Below are positions 1-6,727 of a stretch of DNA of 64,000 nucleotides, piece after piece. The translations under genes and the position numbers were made by a program. The notes under the pieces were generated by a model. It saw only the letters and a list, made by a program, of their open reading frames with translations, did not search any database and had not been told where the DNA came from. How positions within the stretch are numbered: position 1 is the stretch's first letter; each line of letters opens with the position of its first letter. The stretch comes from Azospirillum brasilense (GTDB taxonomy: Bacteria; Pseudomonadota; Alphaproteobacteria; Azospirillales; Azospirillaceae), in NCBI RefSeq assembly GCF_005222205.1, contig NZ_CP032347.1:62001-126000 (forward strand), given 5' to 3'.

Positions 1-30
1 AATGGAGCATGATCTTTCACGCACACAAGT

Positions 31-98
31 CTTCGCAGCGCTGTTAAAAGAGTTCATCACAGCGCTGTGACGGCGGACACTTCCGCAGCGCTGCGAAG
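31..98. repeat. Array of three CAGCGCTG palindromes
   Basis: CAGCGCTG occurs at 36-43, 60-67 and 86-93. The outer copies extend into a perfect 13-bp inverted repeat, CTTCGCAGCGCTG (31-43) against CAGCGCTGCGAAG (86-98). The middle copy is the centre of a perfect 14-bp palindrome, TCACAGCGCTGTGA (57-70). Centres are 24 and 26 bp apart, roughly two to two and a half helical turns. This nested symmetry fits an operator or partition-type protein binding site. The rest of 1-221 shows no gene. The owner of the site is unknown because the gene to the left is outside the window. Confidence 0.6.
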
Positions 99-221
99 CG
101 CGGATTTCCTGCTTCGGAGATGAGGCAGGGACGCAGAAGACCGGATGATCCCCGGAGGACGGGTTGACCGCTCTCCGCAGCCACGGCAGAGTCGAAGCCC
201 GACCGTCGAAGGGACATCCGC

Positions 222-905
222 ATGCTCCGCCCAGCGCTGCTCGCCCTTGGCCTCCTGGCCCTGCCGACCACCACCGCCGCCGCCGCGGGCTTTCCCTGCT
301 CGAAGGCCACCACCCCGACGGAGAAGACGATCTGCGCCGATCCGGGGCTCTCCGCTCTGGACGAGCGGCTGGCCGCGACCTATCGCGCCGCCCTGGAGCG
401 CCTGTCGGGCGCCAGCCCGGAGGAGGGCGCCGCCGGGGCCGCCGTGAAGGCCGACCAGCGGGCCTGGCTGCGCGACCGCGACACCTGCCGGGCCGACGCG
501 GCCTGCCTGCGCCGCGCCTACGATGGACGTATGGCCATCCTGTCCTTCCGCACCGATCCCGCCACACCGCCGTCGCCCGTCGCGCGGTATGTCGGCCTCT
601 TCGACCATGAGGGATTCATCGGCATCGCCGCCATTGCCCTGCGCGACGGGACCGTCGCCGTCAGCGTCAGCGGCGCCGAACCCTCGTCGGGACGCTGGGT
701 GTGCGACTTTTCCGGCATCGGGCGGCTGGACGACCGGGGGCGGCTGGCCGTCGGCACGCCGGACGCGGAGGGCGGCGGCCTGATTATGGTCGCCGGGGAG
801 GACGGCGGGGTCGTCATCCCCGACCTGGAGCCCAACCGCGCCGCCAGCGGCTATTGGTGCGGCCACAACGGCAGCTTGCTCTGGAACTACCGGCGCGCGT
901 CCTGA
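222..905 (+). CDS. Exported LprI/DUF1311-like protein
   Basis: A 227-residue protein with an N-terminal signal peptide (hydrophobic stretch at about residues 3-20, Ala-rich cleavage region near 21). Residues 25-105 resemble the lysozyme-inhibitor LprI N-terminal (DUF1311) domain: paired cysteines, the PTEKTIC segment, a 'LDERLAATYRAAL' helix, then a second cysteine-rich helix ending 'CLRRAYDGRM'. The C-terminal half (about 110-227) is beta-rich with two more cysteines and is not recognised. Family members are periplasmic or lipoprotein inhibitors of lysozyme or stress proteins; that role here is inferred from the N-terminal half only. It stands alone ahead of the ohr promoter. The ATG at 222 follows 'gggacatccgc', a weak ribosome site. 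Confidence 0.7.
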   Translation: MLRPALLALGLLALPTTTAAAAGFPCSKATTPTEKTICADPGLSALDERLAATYRAALERLSGASPEEGAAGAAVKADQRAWLRDRDTCRADAACLRRAYDGRMAILSFRTDPATPPSPVARYVGLFDHEGFIGIAAIALRDGTVAVSVSGAEPSSGRWVCDFSGIGRLDDRGRLAVGTPDAEGGGLIMVAGEDGGVVIPDLEPNRAASGYWCGHNGSLLWNYRRAS

Positions 906-952
906 CCCGTTTCCCTTGCGAAGCGTGTGCCCCAGTGCCATTCCGCAAATGC

Positions 953-1013
953 ATTGCGCGCAATCTGATGGCGCATGACCAATCATATTGCGCGCAATTC
1001 AATTTTGCGCGAC
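953..1013 (+). promoter_or_regulatory. OhrR operators upstream of ohr
   Basis: Two perfect palindromes ATTGCGCGCAAT lie at 953-964 and 987-998, with a further half-like TTTGCGCGAC at 1004-1013. They sit 90-135 bp before the ohr start. Related TTGCGCGCAA motifs recur ahead of ohrR. Inverted AT-rich/GCGC palindromes of this type are typical targets of OhrR-type MarR repressors. Assignment to OhrR rests on position and on repetition in both intergenic regions. Confidence 0.75.
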
Positions 1014-1085
1014 AGTCTCCCTCGACAACAAGCGGCAACCCGCTTCCCCGATGAAACGATCCATCTGTTCAAAGGAGTGCACGCA

Positions 1086-1505
1086 ATGAAGACCCTCTAC
1101 ACGGCCAAGGCGACGGCGACCGGCGGGCGTGACGGCAAGGCGGAGAGCGACGACGGCCTGCTGTCGGTGGCGCTGGCCGCCCCGAAGGAACTGGGCGGCA
1201 AGGGCGGCGCCACCAACCCCGAGCAGCTGTTCGCCGCCGGCTATTCGGCCTGCTTCATCGGCGCCATGAAGTTCGTCGGCGGCCGCGACAAGATCGCCGT
1301 TCCGGCGGACGCCACCGTCACCGCCCAGGTCGGCATCGGCCCGCGCGACGACGGCGAGGGCTTCGGCCTCGCGGTGGACCTCACCGTCTCGCTGCCCGGC
1401 CTGGACAAGGCGGCGGCCGAGGATCTGGTGGCCCGCGCCCACAAGGTCTGCCCCTACAGCCACGCGACCAAGGGCAACATCGCGGTGAACACGGTCATCG
1501 CGTAA
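1086..1505 (+). CDS. ohr: Organic hydroperoxide resistance protein Ohr
   Basis: A 139-residue OsmC/Ohr-family thiol peroxidase that reduces organic and fatty-acid hydroperoxides, usually with lipoyl proteins as electron donors. The N-terminal 'LYTAKATATGGRDG' is typical. The two reactive cysteines are visible: one in the 'AGYSACFIGAM' helix (about residue 57), the other in 'AHKVCPYSHATKGN' near the C-terminus (about residue 122). Length matches the family. The ATG at 1086 is chosen because AAAGGAG lies just upstream and the family N-terminus starts there; an upstream in-frame start at 975 would run through the operators. The next gene is its MarR-type regulator, the usual ohr-ohrR pairing. 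Confidence 0.93.
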   Translation: MKTLYTAKATATGGRDGKAESDDGLLSVALAAPKELGGKGGATNPEQLFAAGYSACFIGAMKFVGGRDKIAVPADATVTAQVGIGPRDDGEGFGLAVDLTVSLPGLDKAAAEDLVARAHKVCPYSHATKGNIAVNTVIA

Positions 1506-1540
1506 CGGGCGCATAGCAGGGTTTCACGCTCTTGGGTCTG

Positions 1541-1580
1541 TTGCGCGCCATATCCCCATGCGCTATGGGGTTGCGCGCAA
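1541..1580 (+). promoter_or_regulatory. OhrR operators upstream of ohrR
   Basis: TTGCGCGCCA at 1541-1550 and the perfect palindrome TTGCGCGCAA at 1571-1580 lie 40-80 bp before the regulator gene. They match the palindromes in front of ohr. This indicates autoregulation of the repressor and shared control of both genes. Confidence 0.7.
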
Positions 1581-1619
1581 CAGGCCCGCGACGCGTTCCT
1601 GATTGGGAACCCCCGAACG

Positions 1620-2075
1620 ATGAGCACCGAGAACGACAACCCGCTGCTTCTGGCCAACCAGGCCTGCTTCGCCCTCTATTCGGCGAATCTGGCGATGACG
1701 CGGGTGTACCGCCCGCTGCTGGACGCGCTGGAGCTGACCTACCCGCAGTATCTGGTCATGCTCCTTCTCTGGGAGCAGGACGGCCAGACCATGAAGGCGC
1801 TGGGGGAACGGCTGCTGCTCGACAGCGGCACGCTGACCCCGCTGCTGAAGCGTCTGGAAGGGCAGGGGCTGATCACCCGCGGGCGCGACCCGGCGGACGA
1901 GCGGCTCGTGCGCATTCATCTGACGCCCCAGGGCACCGCCCTGCGGGAGCGGGCGACGGCGTTGCCGGAGCACATCGCCGCGGCGGCCAACTGCCCGCTG
2001 CCGGACCTCGCCGGTCTGCGCGACGCCCTGCTGCGCCTGCGCGACTCGCTGCACGCCGCCGCCGACCGGGACTGA
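1620..2075 (+). CDS. ohrR: MarR-family organic peroxide sensor OhrR
   Basis: A 151-residue winged-helix MarR regulator. Cys16 in 'NQACFALYSANLAMTRVY' matches the peroxide-sensing N-terminal cysteine of OhrR, and Cys125 ('AANCPLPDL') is placed to act as a resolving cysteine, so it looks like the two-Cys class. The DNA-binding region is about residues 55-100: 'GQTMKALGERLLLDSGTLTPLLKRLEGQGLI' followed by the 'DERLVRIHLTPQG' wing. Oxidation of Cys16 by organic peroxides would release the protein from its operators and induce ohr. It lies downstream of ohr on the same strand but has its own operators. The start ATG at 1620 fits the family N-terminus. Confidence 0.9.
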   Translation: MSTENDNPLLLANQACFALYSANLAMTRVYRPLLDALELTYPQYLVMLLLWEQDGQTMKALGERLLLDSGTLTPLLKRLEGQGLITRGRDPADERLVRIHLTPQGTALRERATALPEHIAAAANCPLPDLAGLRDALLRLRDSLHAAADRD

Positions 2076-2096
2076 GCCCGGCCGCGAAGGGATCGC

Positions 2097-3329
2097 TCAG
2101 CCGGCCTCGGCCATCGGCAGGCGCGGCGACTCCTCGGTCAGCCGCTTGGCGCGGCGGGCACGGGTTTCCACCGTCGTGGCGGGGGTGACCGGCACGAAGT
2201 CGGTCGGCCGGCGGTCGTCGCCGGTGATCGCCCGCATGGCCGCCACGTTGGCGCTCTCCACCGCCTGCGCCTTGCGCACCTGGGCCAGGAACTTGGCGCT
2301 GGGCAGCATCACGTAGGTGATCCCCTCGATGCGGGCGCCCACCTTGTCGTAGAGCTTCTCCGCGCTGGTCAGGATGCCCTCCTCGACCAGGGCGTCCACC
2401 GCCGAGGTCACCGCGCGCAGCGTGTCGCGGCGGCGGCTCCACACATTCATGCCGCTGTTCTTGATGATCTCGTCCGCCGACAGGGTCATCGCCTTGGCGC
2501 CCAGGTCGCCCGGCGCCTCCGCGCCCGAATAGTCGTACTCGGCGCTGAGACGGTTGTAGAGCCAGCGGGACACCGGGCTCTTCAGCCGCATCAGCCATTG
2601 GTAGCTGACCGGCTTGAATTCCAGGTTCCGGATGGCCGAGGAGACCAGCGGGTTGAACTGCAGGTGGGTCTCCTCGTCGCCCCCCTCGTCGCCGATCAGG
2701 TCGGGGCGGGAGCGGATGGCCAGCACCGGAAAGGCCGTGGATTCCAGCAGATTGGCCCCGCGGCCCTTCTTCACCCCCTCCGCCGGCTTGCCGATGATGA
2801 TGCGCGAGCGCGCGAGGATGGTCAGCGATTCGCGGATGTCGCGGATCGACAGGGTGTGGCCGACCGCCTTCAGCTCCCGCTGGATCTCGTAGAGGGTGAA
2901 GCGCATCTGGACCTTGTCGCGGTTCTCGCCGCCCAGCGACAGGCGCGAGCGGTCCATGGCGAGGCGGCGCACCACATGCTCCACCACCTGCTCGCGCTCG
3001 GCGGGGAAGACCTCGTATTCGATCTCGGTCTGGCCGTCGGCCTGGGCGGCCCCGTCGTCGCGGTTGACCAGGTCGCGGTTGACCATCTTGGTCAGACGGG
3101 CCGGTTGGATGGTCAGGTGGAAGGTGCTGCCGTGATAGGTGAACTCGCGCTTGATCGACGCGACGAAATTGCCCTTCGCGGGCGCGGTCTCCGCGGACCG
3201 CCCGCCGTCGCGCGAGGCGAAGACGTAGCGCGGCGCCAGATCGTACAGCGCGATCAGGTGCGACTGGGAGCGGTCCTCCAGCTCGAACAGAACCAGTTGC
3301 AGCGCGCCGGGTGTCGCGATCTTGCTCAT
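2097..3329 (-). CDS. RPA-type plasmid replication initiator
   Basis: A 410-residue protein of the replication initiator protein A (RPA) family found on alphaproteobacterial plasmids and chromids. It starts 'MSKIATPGALQLVLFELEDRSQ', and the middle has 'MRFTLYEIQRELKAVGHT' and 'SPVSRWLYNRLSAEYDYSG', features I recognise from this family's winged-helix region. It would bind the iterons and open the origin. The ATG at 3329 has AGGAGGGAT upstream. The frame stays open upstream to 3815, but that part lies inside the iteron array and is low-complexity, so it is not taken as coding. The iterons begin about 80 bp upstream, so the protein probably also controls its own promoter. Confidence 0.85.
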   Translation of the reverse strand: MSKIATPGALQLVLFELEDRSQSHLIALYDLAPRYVFASRDGGRSAETAPAKGNFVASIKREFTYHGSTFHLTIQPARLTKMVNRDLVNRDDGAAQADGQTEIEYEVFPAEREQVVEHVVRRLAMDRSRLSLGGENRDKVQMRFTLYEIQRELKAVGHTLSIRDIRESLTILARSRIIIGKPAEGVKKGRGANLLESTAFPVLAIRSRPDLIGDEGGDEETHLQFNPLVSSAIRNLEFKPVSYQWLMRLKSPVSRWLYNRLSAEYDYSGAEAPGDLGAKAMTLSADEIIKNSGMNVWSRRRDTLRAVTSAVDALVEEGILTSAEKLYDKVGARIEGITYVMLPSAKFLAQVRKAQAVESANVAAMRAITGDDRRPTDFVPVTPATTVETRARRAKRLTEESPRLPMAEAG

Positions 3330-3411
3330 CCAATCCCTCCTTGCCCGGCTATGACCATGCGGCGGCCGGCGCGCGCTGACAACCGCTTCGTGACGGGCGA
3401 CCTCCTTCGGT

Positions 3412-3995
3412 ATGGAGCCTTTGCCCGCGCCCATGGAGTGATAGCCCGCGGGTATGGAGCGATAGCCCGCGCTTTTCCGGCACCGCGTTGACGTCCTTCG
3501 ACTCTGTCCGCGACTCCGCGGCACGCTGCGAATCGCCCGGCGCCGACGATGACCGAAGCGAGGACCAAGGCGCGGGCTATCGCTCCAGGGCCGCGAGTCC
3601 CTCCGCGAGTCGGAACTCCAGGGGTCAGATCGGCGAAGCGCGAGCAAAAGCTCCATCCCGTGCTCGCCATCAGGGGCAGGGGCAGAGGGCAGGGCGCGGG
3701 CTATCGCTCCATACTCGCGGGCTATCACTCCATGATGGGCGGAGGATCTTCCGCCGAACCGCGGGCTGTTGCTCCATGCTCCGGCCCGCCGGCCGCGGCC
3801 AATGGCTCCATGCATCCGACTCCGAAGGCGCGGGCTATCGCTCCAGGGGCGCGGGTTCGCGCTCCAGGATTCCGATTCGGCGATGAAGCGCGGGCAATCG
3901 CTCCATAACGGCGGGCAAAGGCTCCAGGAGCGCGAGCCAGGGCTTCAACGGCGCGGGTTCCCACTCCATGCCCGGCTATGGAGCGATTGCCCGCG
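3412..3995. repeat. Iteron array of the replication origin (oriV)
   Basis: About 17 copies of an 18-bp element with consensus CGCGGGCTATCGCTCCAT. In complement orientation: 3412-3429, 3433-3450, 3454-3471 and 3978-3995. In direct orientation: 3571-3588, 3604-3621 (weak), 3639-3656, 3695-3712, 3716-3733, 3760-3777, 3794-3811 (weak), 3829-3846, 3850-3867, 3889-3906, 3910-3927, 3931-3948 and 3952-3969. Neighbours within clusters start exactly 21 bp apart (two helical turns). The CGCG..GG and CTCCA ends are most conserved and the middle (CTATCG, CAAAGG, TTCGCG) varies. The array is next to the initiator gene, so this is the probable origin. No clear DnaA box was seen. The remainder of 3330-4239 shows no convincing gene. 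Confidence 0.88.
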
Positions 3996-4239
3996 GTTTG
4001 AAGAGGCGCGCGCCGCTGGGAATCCTGATCCGCAAAGTCACCGGCCCGCCGTCCGTGCGGAGCCGGTCCCGATTGCCTTGCGGAGACCGCATCATGACAC
4101 CGCGCGACGACACAGCCATGGGCGCCCCACCGGATGACGCCCCACCAGAGTCCGGCCCGCCCCCGACACCGGGCGGTGGGGCCGGATTCCGGCCTGGTGG
4201 CTTGGACACCCCGCCATCGACGCCGACGGTCTGGCCGTT

Positions 4240-4956
4240 TTGGCGGCGCTGGCGACCTACGCCAACGCCCGCGGCGAATGCTGGCCGTCGCAGGCGACGC
4301 TCGCCACCGCGCTGAAGCGCAGCCGCAGCACGGTGAACCGCATCCTCGGCCATCTCGCCGAATCCGGAGTGATCGAAAGGGAGTCCCGCCGTTCCGCCTC
4401 GGGCGGGCGCCTGTCCTGCCGGTACCGGCTGCGGCTGATCCCCGGCGACGGACCGATTCCGGCGGCCGGTACGATGTGCGAGCAAAGCGGAATGTCCCCT
4501 GTGCAGACGCCGGCCAGGGATGTCGCCCCCGCCGACTCCCCATGTGCACCGGTGCGACAGAAACAGCCGGAATCCGAACAGACTCCGGACTCGCACGCTT
4601 CACACGGGCCTGCGCAAGCCGTGCCGGACGGCTGGACGCCGGACGCCGGGGATCGCGCCTGGGCCGAAAGCCGCTTCGCCGGGGTCGATCTCGACCGTCA
4701 CGCCGAAGGATTCCGCCTGCGCTGCCAAGCCCACGGCTACCGCTACCGTGACACCGGAGCCGCCTGGAAGGCTTGGCTGGCGCAGGACGCCGCCGCCGGC
4801 AGGGCGCCGATGCTCCGGCCGACGGCCCCCGCCACCCCCGGAAGGCCGTCATCGAACGTCCCCGCTCCCGAACAGAAGCTCGGTGCTTGGATGGCCGCGG
4901 CGGCCAAGCTCAACGCCGCCCACGTCCCGCCGGTCATCCCGCAAGCCTGGAGGTAA
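4240..4956 (+). CDS. Helix-turn-helix protein next to the origin
   Basis: Residues 1-55 form a winged helix-turn-helix of the HTH_36 type: 'ALATYANARGECWPSQATLA' then 'LKRSRSTVNRILGHLAESGVIER', common in plasmid replication and phage-type regulators. The C-terminal half includes 'FRLRCQAHGYRYRDTGAAWKAWL', seen in similar replicon-associated proteins. The given start is a TTG inside the domain. Upstream, the same frame encodes convincing sequence ('IPAWWLGHPAIDADGLAVL', from about 4186) but has no ATG or GTG before the stop at 4135. An ATG at 4094 is in another frame. The true 5' end is therefore unresolved: a frameshift near the G-run at 4178-4181, a sequencing error, or a rare start. Confidence 0.7.
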   Translation: MAALATYANARGECWPSQATLATALKRSRSTVNRILGHLAESGVIERESRRSASGGRLSCRYRLRLIPGDGPIPAAGTMCEQSGMSPVQTPARDVAPADSPCAPVRQKQPESEQTPDSHASHGPAQAVPDGWTPDAGDRAWAESRFAGVDLDRHAEGFRLRCQAHGYRYRDTGAAWKAWLAQDAAAGRAPMLRPTAPATPGRPSSNVPAPEQKLGAWMAAAAKLNAAHVPPVIPQAWR

Positions 4957-5100
4957 AGGACACACCATGGCCGCACAGCCGCGTTCCGCCCCGCCCGGGG
5001 TTCCAAGCCCATCGGTCGTGACACCCTTGCCGACCCGTCCACCACCGGCCTTCGACCCGTCCGCCCCGCGGCCGAGCGCCGCGCCGCGCTGGTTTCAGCC

Positions 5101-5649
5101 TTGCCGACACCCCTCCGGGACGTCCTCGCCTCCGGACGGCTGGAGCAGCGGCCACGCTTCGGCGACCGCGGTTTCGACGGGGTGATCGAGGACTGGAGCC
5201 CGCCCGACGGGGTGACCGCCCAGCACGCGCTGATGGCGCGGCGGGCGCTCGACGAGCTGACCGGCTCGATCCTGGCCCCGGCGACGCCGGATCATCTGCT
5301 GGCCCGCGTTCTGGCCCTGCTCAGCCATTATCCGGCCAAGGGAACCGCGCCGGAGGTGGAGCATCTGGTCGCGCTCGACTGGGCGGAGGATCTCGGCGAG
5401 TTTCCGGCCTGGGCGGTCGACGCGGCGGCGCGGAGCTGGCGCCGCACGCAGAAATGGCGCCCGTCCATCGCGGAGATGAGGGCGCTGTGCGAGGAGGCCT
5501 GCGCGGCGGAATGGGCGCTGGCACGGCGGCTGTCGGTGATCGCAACGGCGGGAAGCGCGTCCGCAGACGGGGCGGGCGAGGGGACGGGCCACGGCCGCGC
5601 CGGCCGGCTGCGCGCTCTGGCCGGGGGAGCGGTCCGGCGGATGGGGTGA
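5101..5649 (+). CDS. Hypothetical protein downstream of the HTH gene
   Basis: A conserved-looking protein with no family I can name with confidence. The body contains 'ALDELTGSILAPATPDHLLARVLALLSHYP' and 'EDLGEFPAWAVDAAARSWRRTQKWRPSIAEMRALCEEAC', helical and Trp/Arg-rich. The given start is a TTG. The frame is open and protein-like back to the previous gene's stop ('GRDTLADPSTTGL', 'ERRAALVSALPTPL') but has no ATG or GTG there. A good start (GGAGGTAAAGGA then ATG at 4967) is in a different frame and leads to a Pro/Ser-rich 72-codon reading. A one-base shift in the first 40 codons would join the two. It probably forms an operon with the HTH gene. Confidence 0.55.
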   Translation: MPTPLRDVLASGRLEQRPRFGDRGFDGVIEDWSPPDGVTAQHALMARRALDELTGSILAPATPDHLLARVLALLSHYPAKGTAPEVEHLVALDWAEDLGEFPAWAVDAAARSWRRTQKWRPSIAEMRALCEEACAAEWALARRLSVIATAGSASADGAGEGTGHGRAGRLRALAGGAVRRMG

Positions 5650-5671
5650 GCTGACCGCCCGGCTGCGCCGT

Positions 5672-6712
5672 CTACGGCGTCCGCTCCTCGCGGATCGCCC
5701 GCTCGAAGGCGGCCAGCATCTCCACCCCCTCGGCGCCGAACCGCCGTTCGATGGCCTGCCGCACCGCGGGCTGGGTCACCTTGCGGAACGCCTCCGCCTC
5801 GCGCGGAGTCAGCGTGTGGACCTCCATGCGCTGCGCCAGCGGCGGCAGGCCGCGGTCCGAGGATTCGATCAGCCGGCTGAGGCCGCGGCTGGCGACGACG
5901 CCCAGCCGCGCGGCGTTCAGCACGGCCGCGCGGTCGCTGGGCGCGAGGTCGTCCAGGAACTTGGCGTTCATCACCCAGACATAGGGGAGGAACAGGTGGT
6001 TGCTCAGCGTCAGGTGGCGCTGCACCTCGTCGAAGCGGGCGAAGCGGACGATCGGCACCGGATTCATCTGGCCGTCCACCGCGCCGGTGCCCAGCGCGTT
6101 GTAGAGGTCCGACCAGGCGACGTTGACCGGCGTGCCGCCCAGGCTGCCGATCATGGTGCGGTGCGTCTCCAGATCCATGGTGCGGATCTTCAGCCCCTTC
6201 ATGTCCTCGGGCTGGCGGATCGGGCGCTTGGAGTTGGTGATGGTGAACAGCCCGCCCGGATCGCCGAAGCCCAGCACCGCGAGCCCCGCCTTGCGCCGGA
6301 TCTCCTCGGCCAGCCGGTGGCCGAAGGGACCGTCGAAGACGTCGTAGGCGTTGGCGACCGACGAATAGGCGAAGGGCAGGTCGATGACCGCCAGCATCGG
6401 GTAGAGCGGCGCCACCCCGCCGACCGAGGAGATGGCCGACTGGATGGTCCCCTGGCGGACCAGCTTCACCGCGTCGCCGTCGCGGCCCATCTGGCCTTCG
6501 GGAAAGATCTCCACCCGCACGCGCTTCTCGGTCGCCACCTCCACATAGTTCTTGAAGACGATCGCCATCGCCCCGGCGGTGTTGTCGAAGGCGTCGTTGC
6601 GGTTGGGGTGGGCCAGCTTGATGACCGTCTCGGCGGACACCCCGGCGGCGGCGAGCGCCAGCGCCAGTACCGTGCAGGCGGCCAACAGCCGCGCCGTCCA
6701 TCTGCTTTTCAT
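5672..6712 (-). CDS. TRAP transporter solute-binding protein, DctP family
   Basis: A 346-residue periplasmic binding protein with an N-terminal signal peptide (charged MKSRW, hydrophobic to about residue 27, Ser-Ala-Glu cleavage). DctP-family signs: 'IKLAHPNRNDAFDN' at the mature N-terminus, 'RVEIFPEGQMGRDGDAVKLVRQGTIQ', 'GLFTITNSKRPIRQPEDMKGLKIRTM' and 'LYNALGTGAVDGQMNP', with Arg176 of 'GLKIRTM' at the place of the carboxylate-binding arginine. Such proteins bind organic acids. No DctQ or DctM membrane subunits are nearby. The gene follows the membrane cyclase by 15 bp on the same strand, so it may present ligand to that receptor instead of, or as well as, to a distant TRAP permease; this is inference. 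Confidence 0.88.
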   Translation of the reverse strand: MKSRWTARLLAACTVLALALAAAGVSAETVIKLAHPNRNDAFDNTAGAMAIVFKNYVEVATEKRVRVEIFPEGQMGRDGDAVKLVRQGTIQSAISSVGGVAPLYPMLAVIDLPFAYSSVANAYDVFDGPFGHRLAEEIRRKAGLAVLGFGDPGGLFTITNSKRPIRQPEDMKGLKIRTMDLETHRTMIGSLGGTPVNVAWSDLYNALGTGAVDGQMNPVPIVRFARFDEVQRHLTLSNHLFLPYVWVMNAKFLDDLAPSDRAAVLNAARLGVVASRGLSRLIESSDRGLPPLAQRMEVHTLTPREAEAFRKVTQPAVRQAIERRFGAEGVEMLAAFERAIREERTP

Positions 6713-6727
6713 CGCGTCCTCTTCTGG

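Noticed and set aside
3330..3815. N-terminal extension of the replication initiator frame up to 3815.
   Set aside because: The extension runs through iterons, is repetitive, and a good ribosome site precedes the ATG at 3329.
3412..3995. Repeats considered as a CRISPR array.
   Set aside because: Units are only 18 bp, degenerate, in both orientations, with 3-bp gaps in clusters instead of unique spacers, and no cas genes are present. Iterons explain them.
4520..5185. Pro/Ser/Arg-rich plus-strand frame overlapping the HTH gene and the next gene.
   Set aside because: Most of it overlaps the better supported HTH reading, and the composition is typical of a shifted frame in GC-rich DNA. Only its ATG at 4967 is kept, as a possible true start for the next gene.
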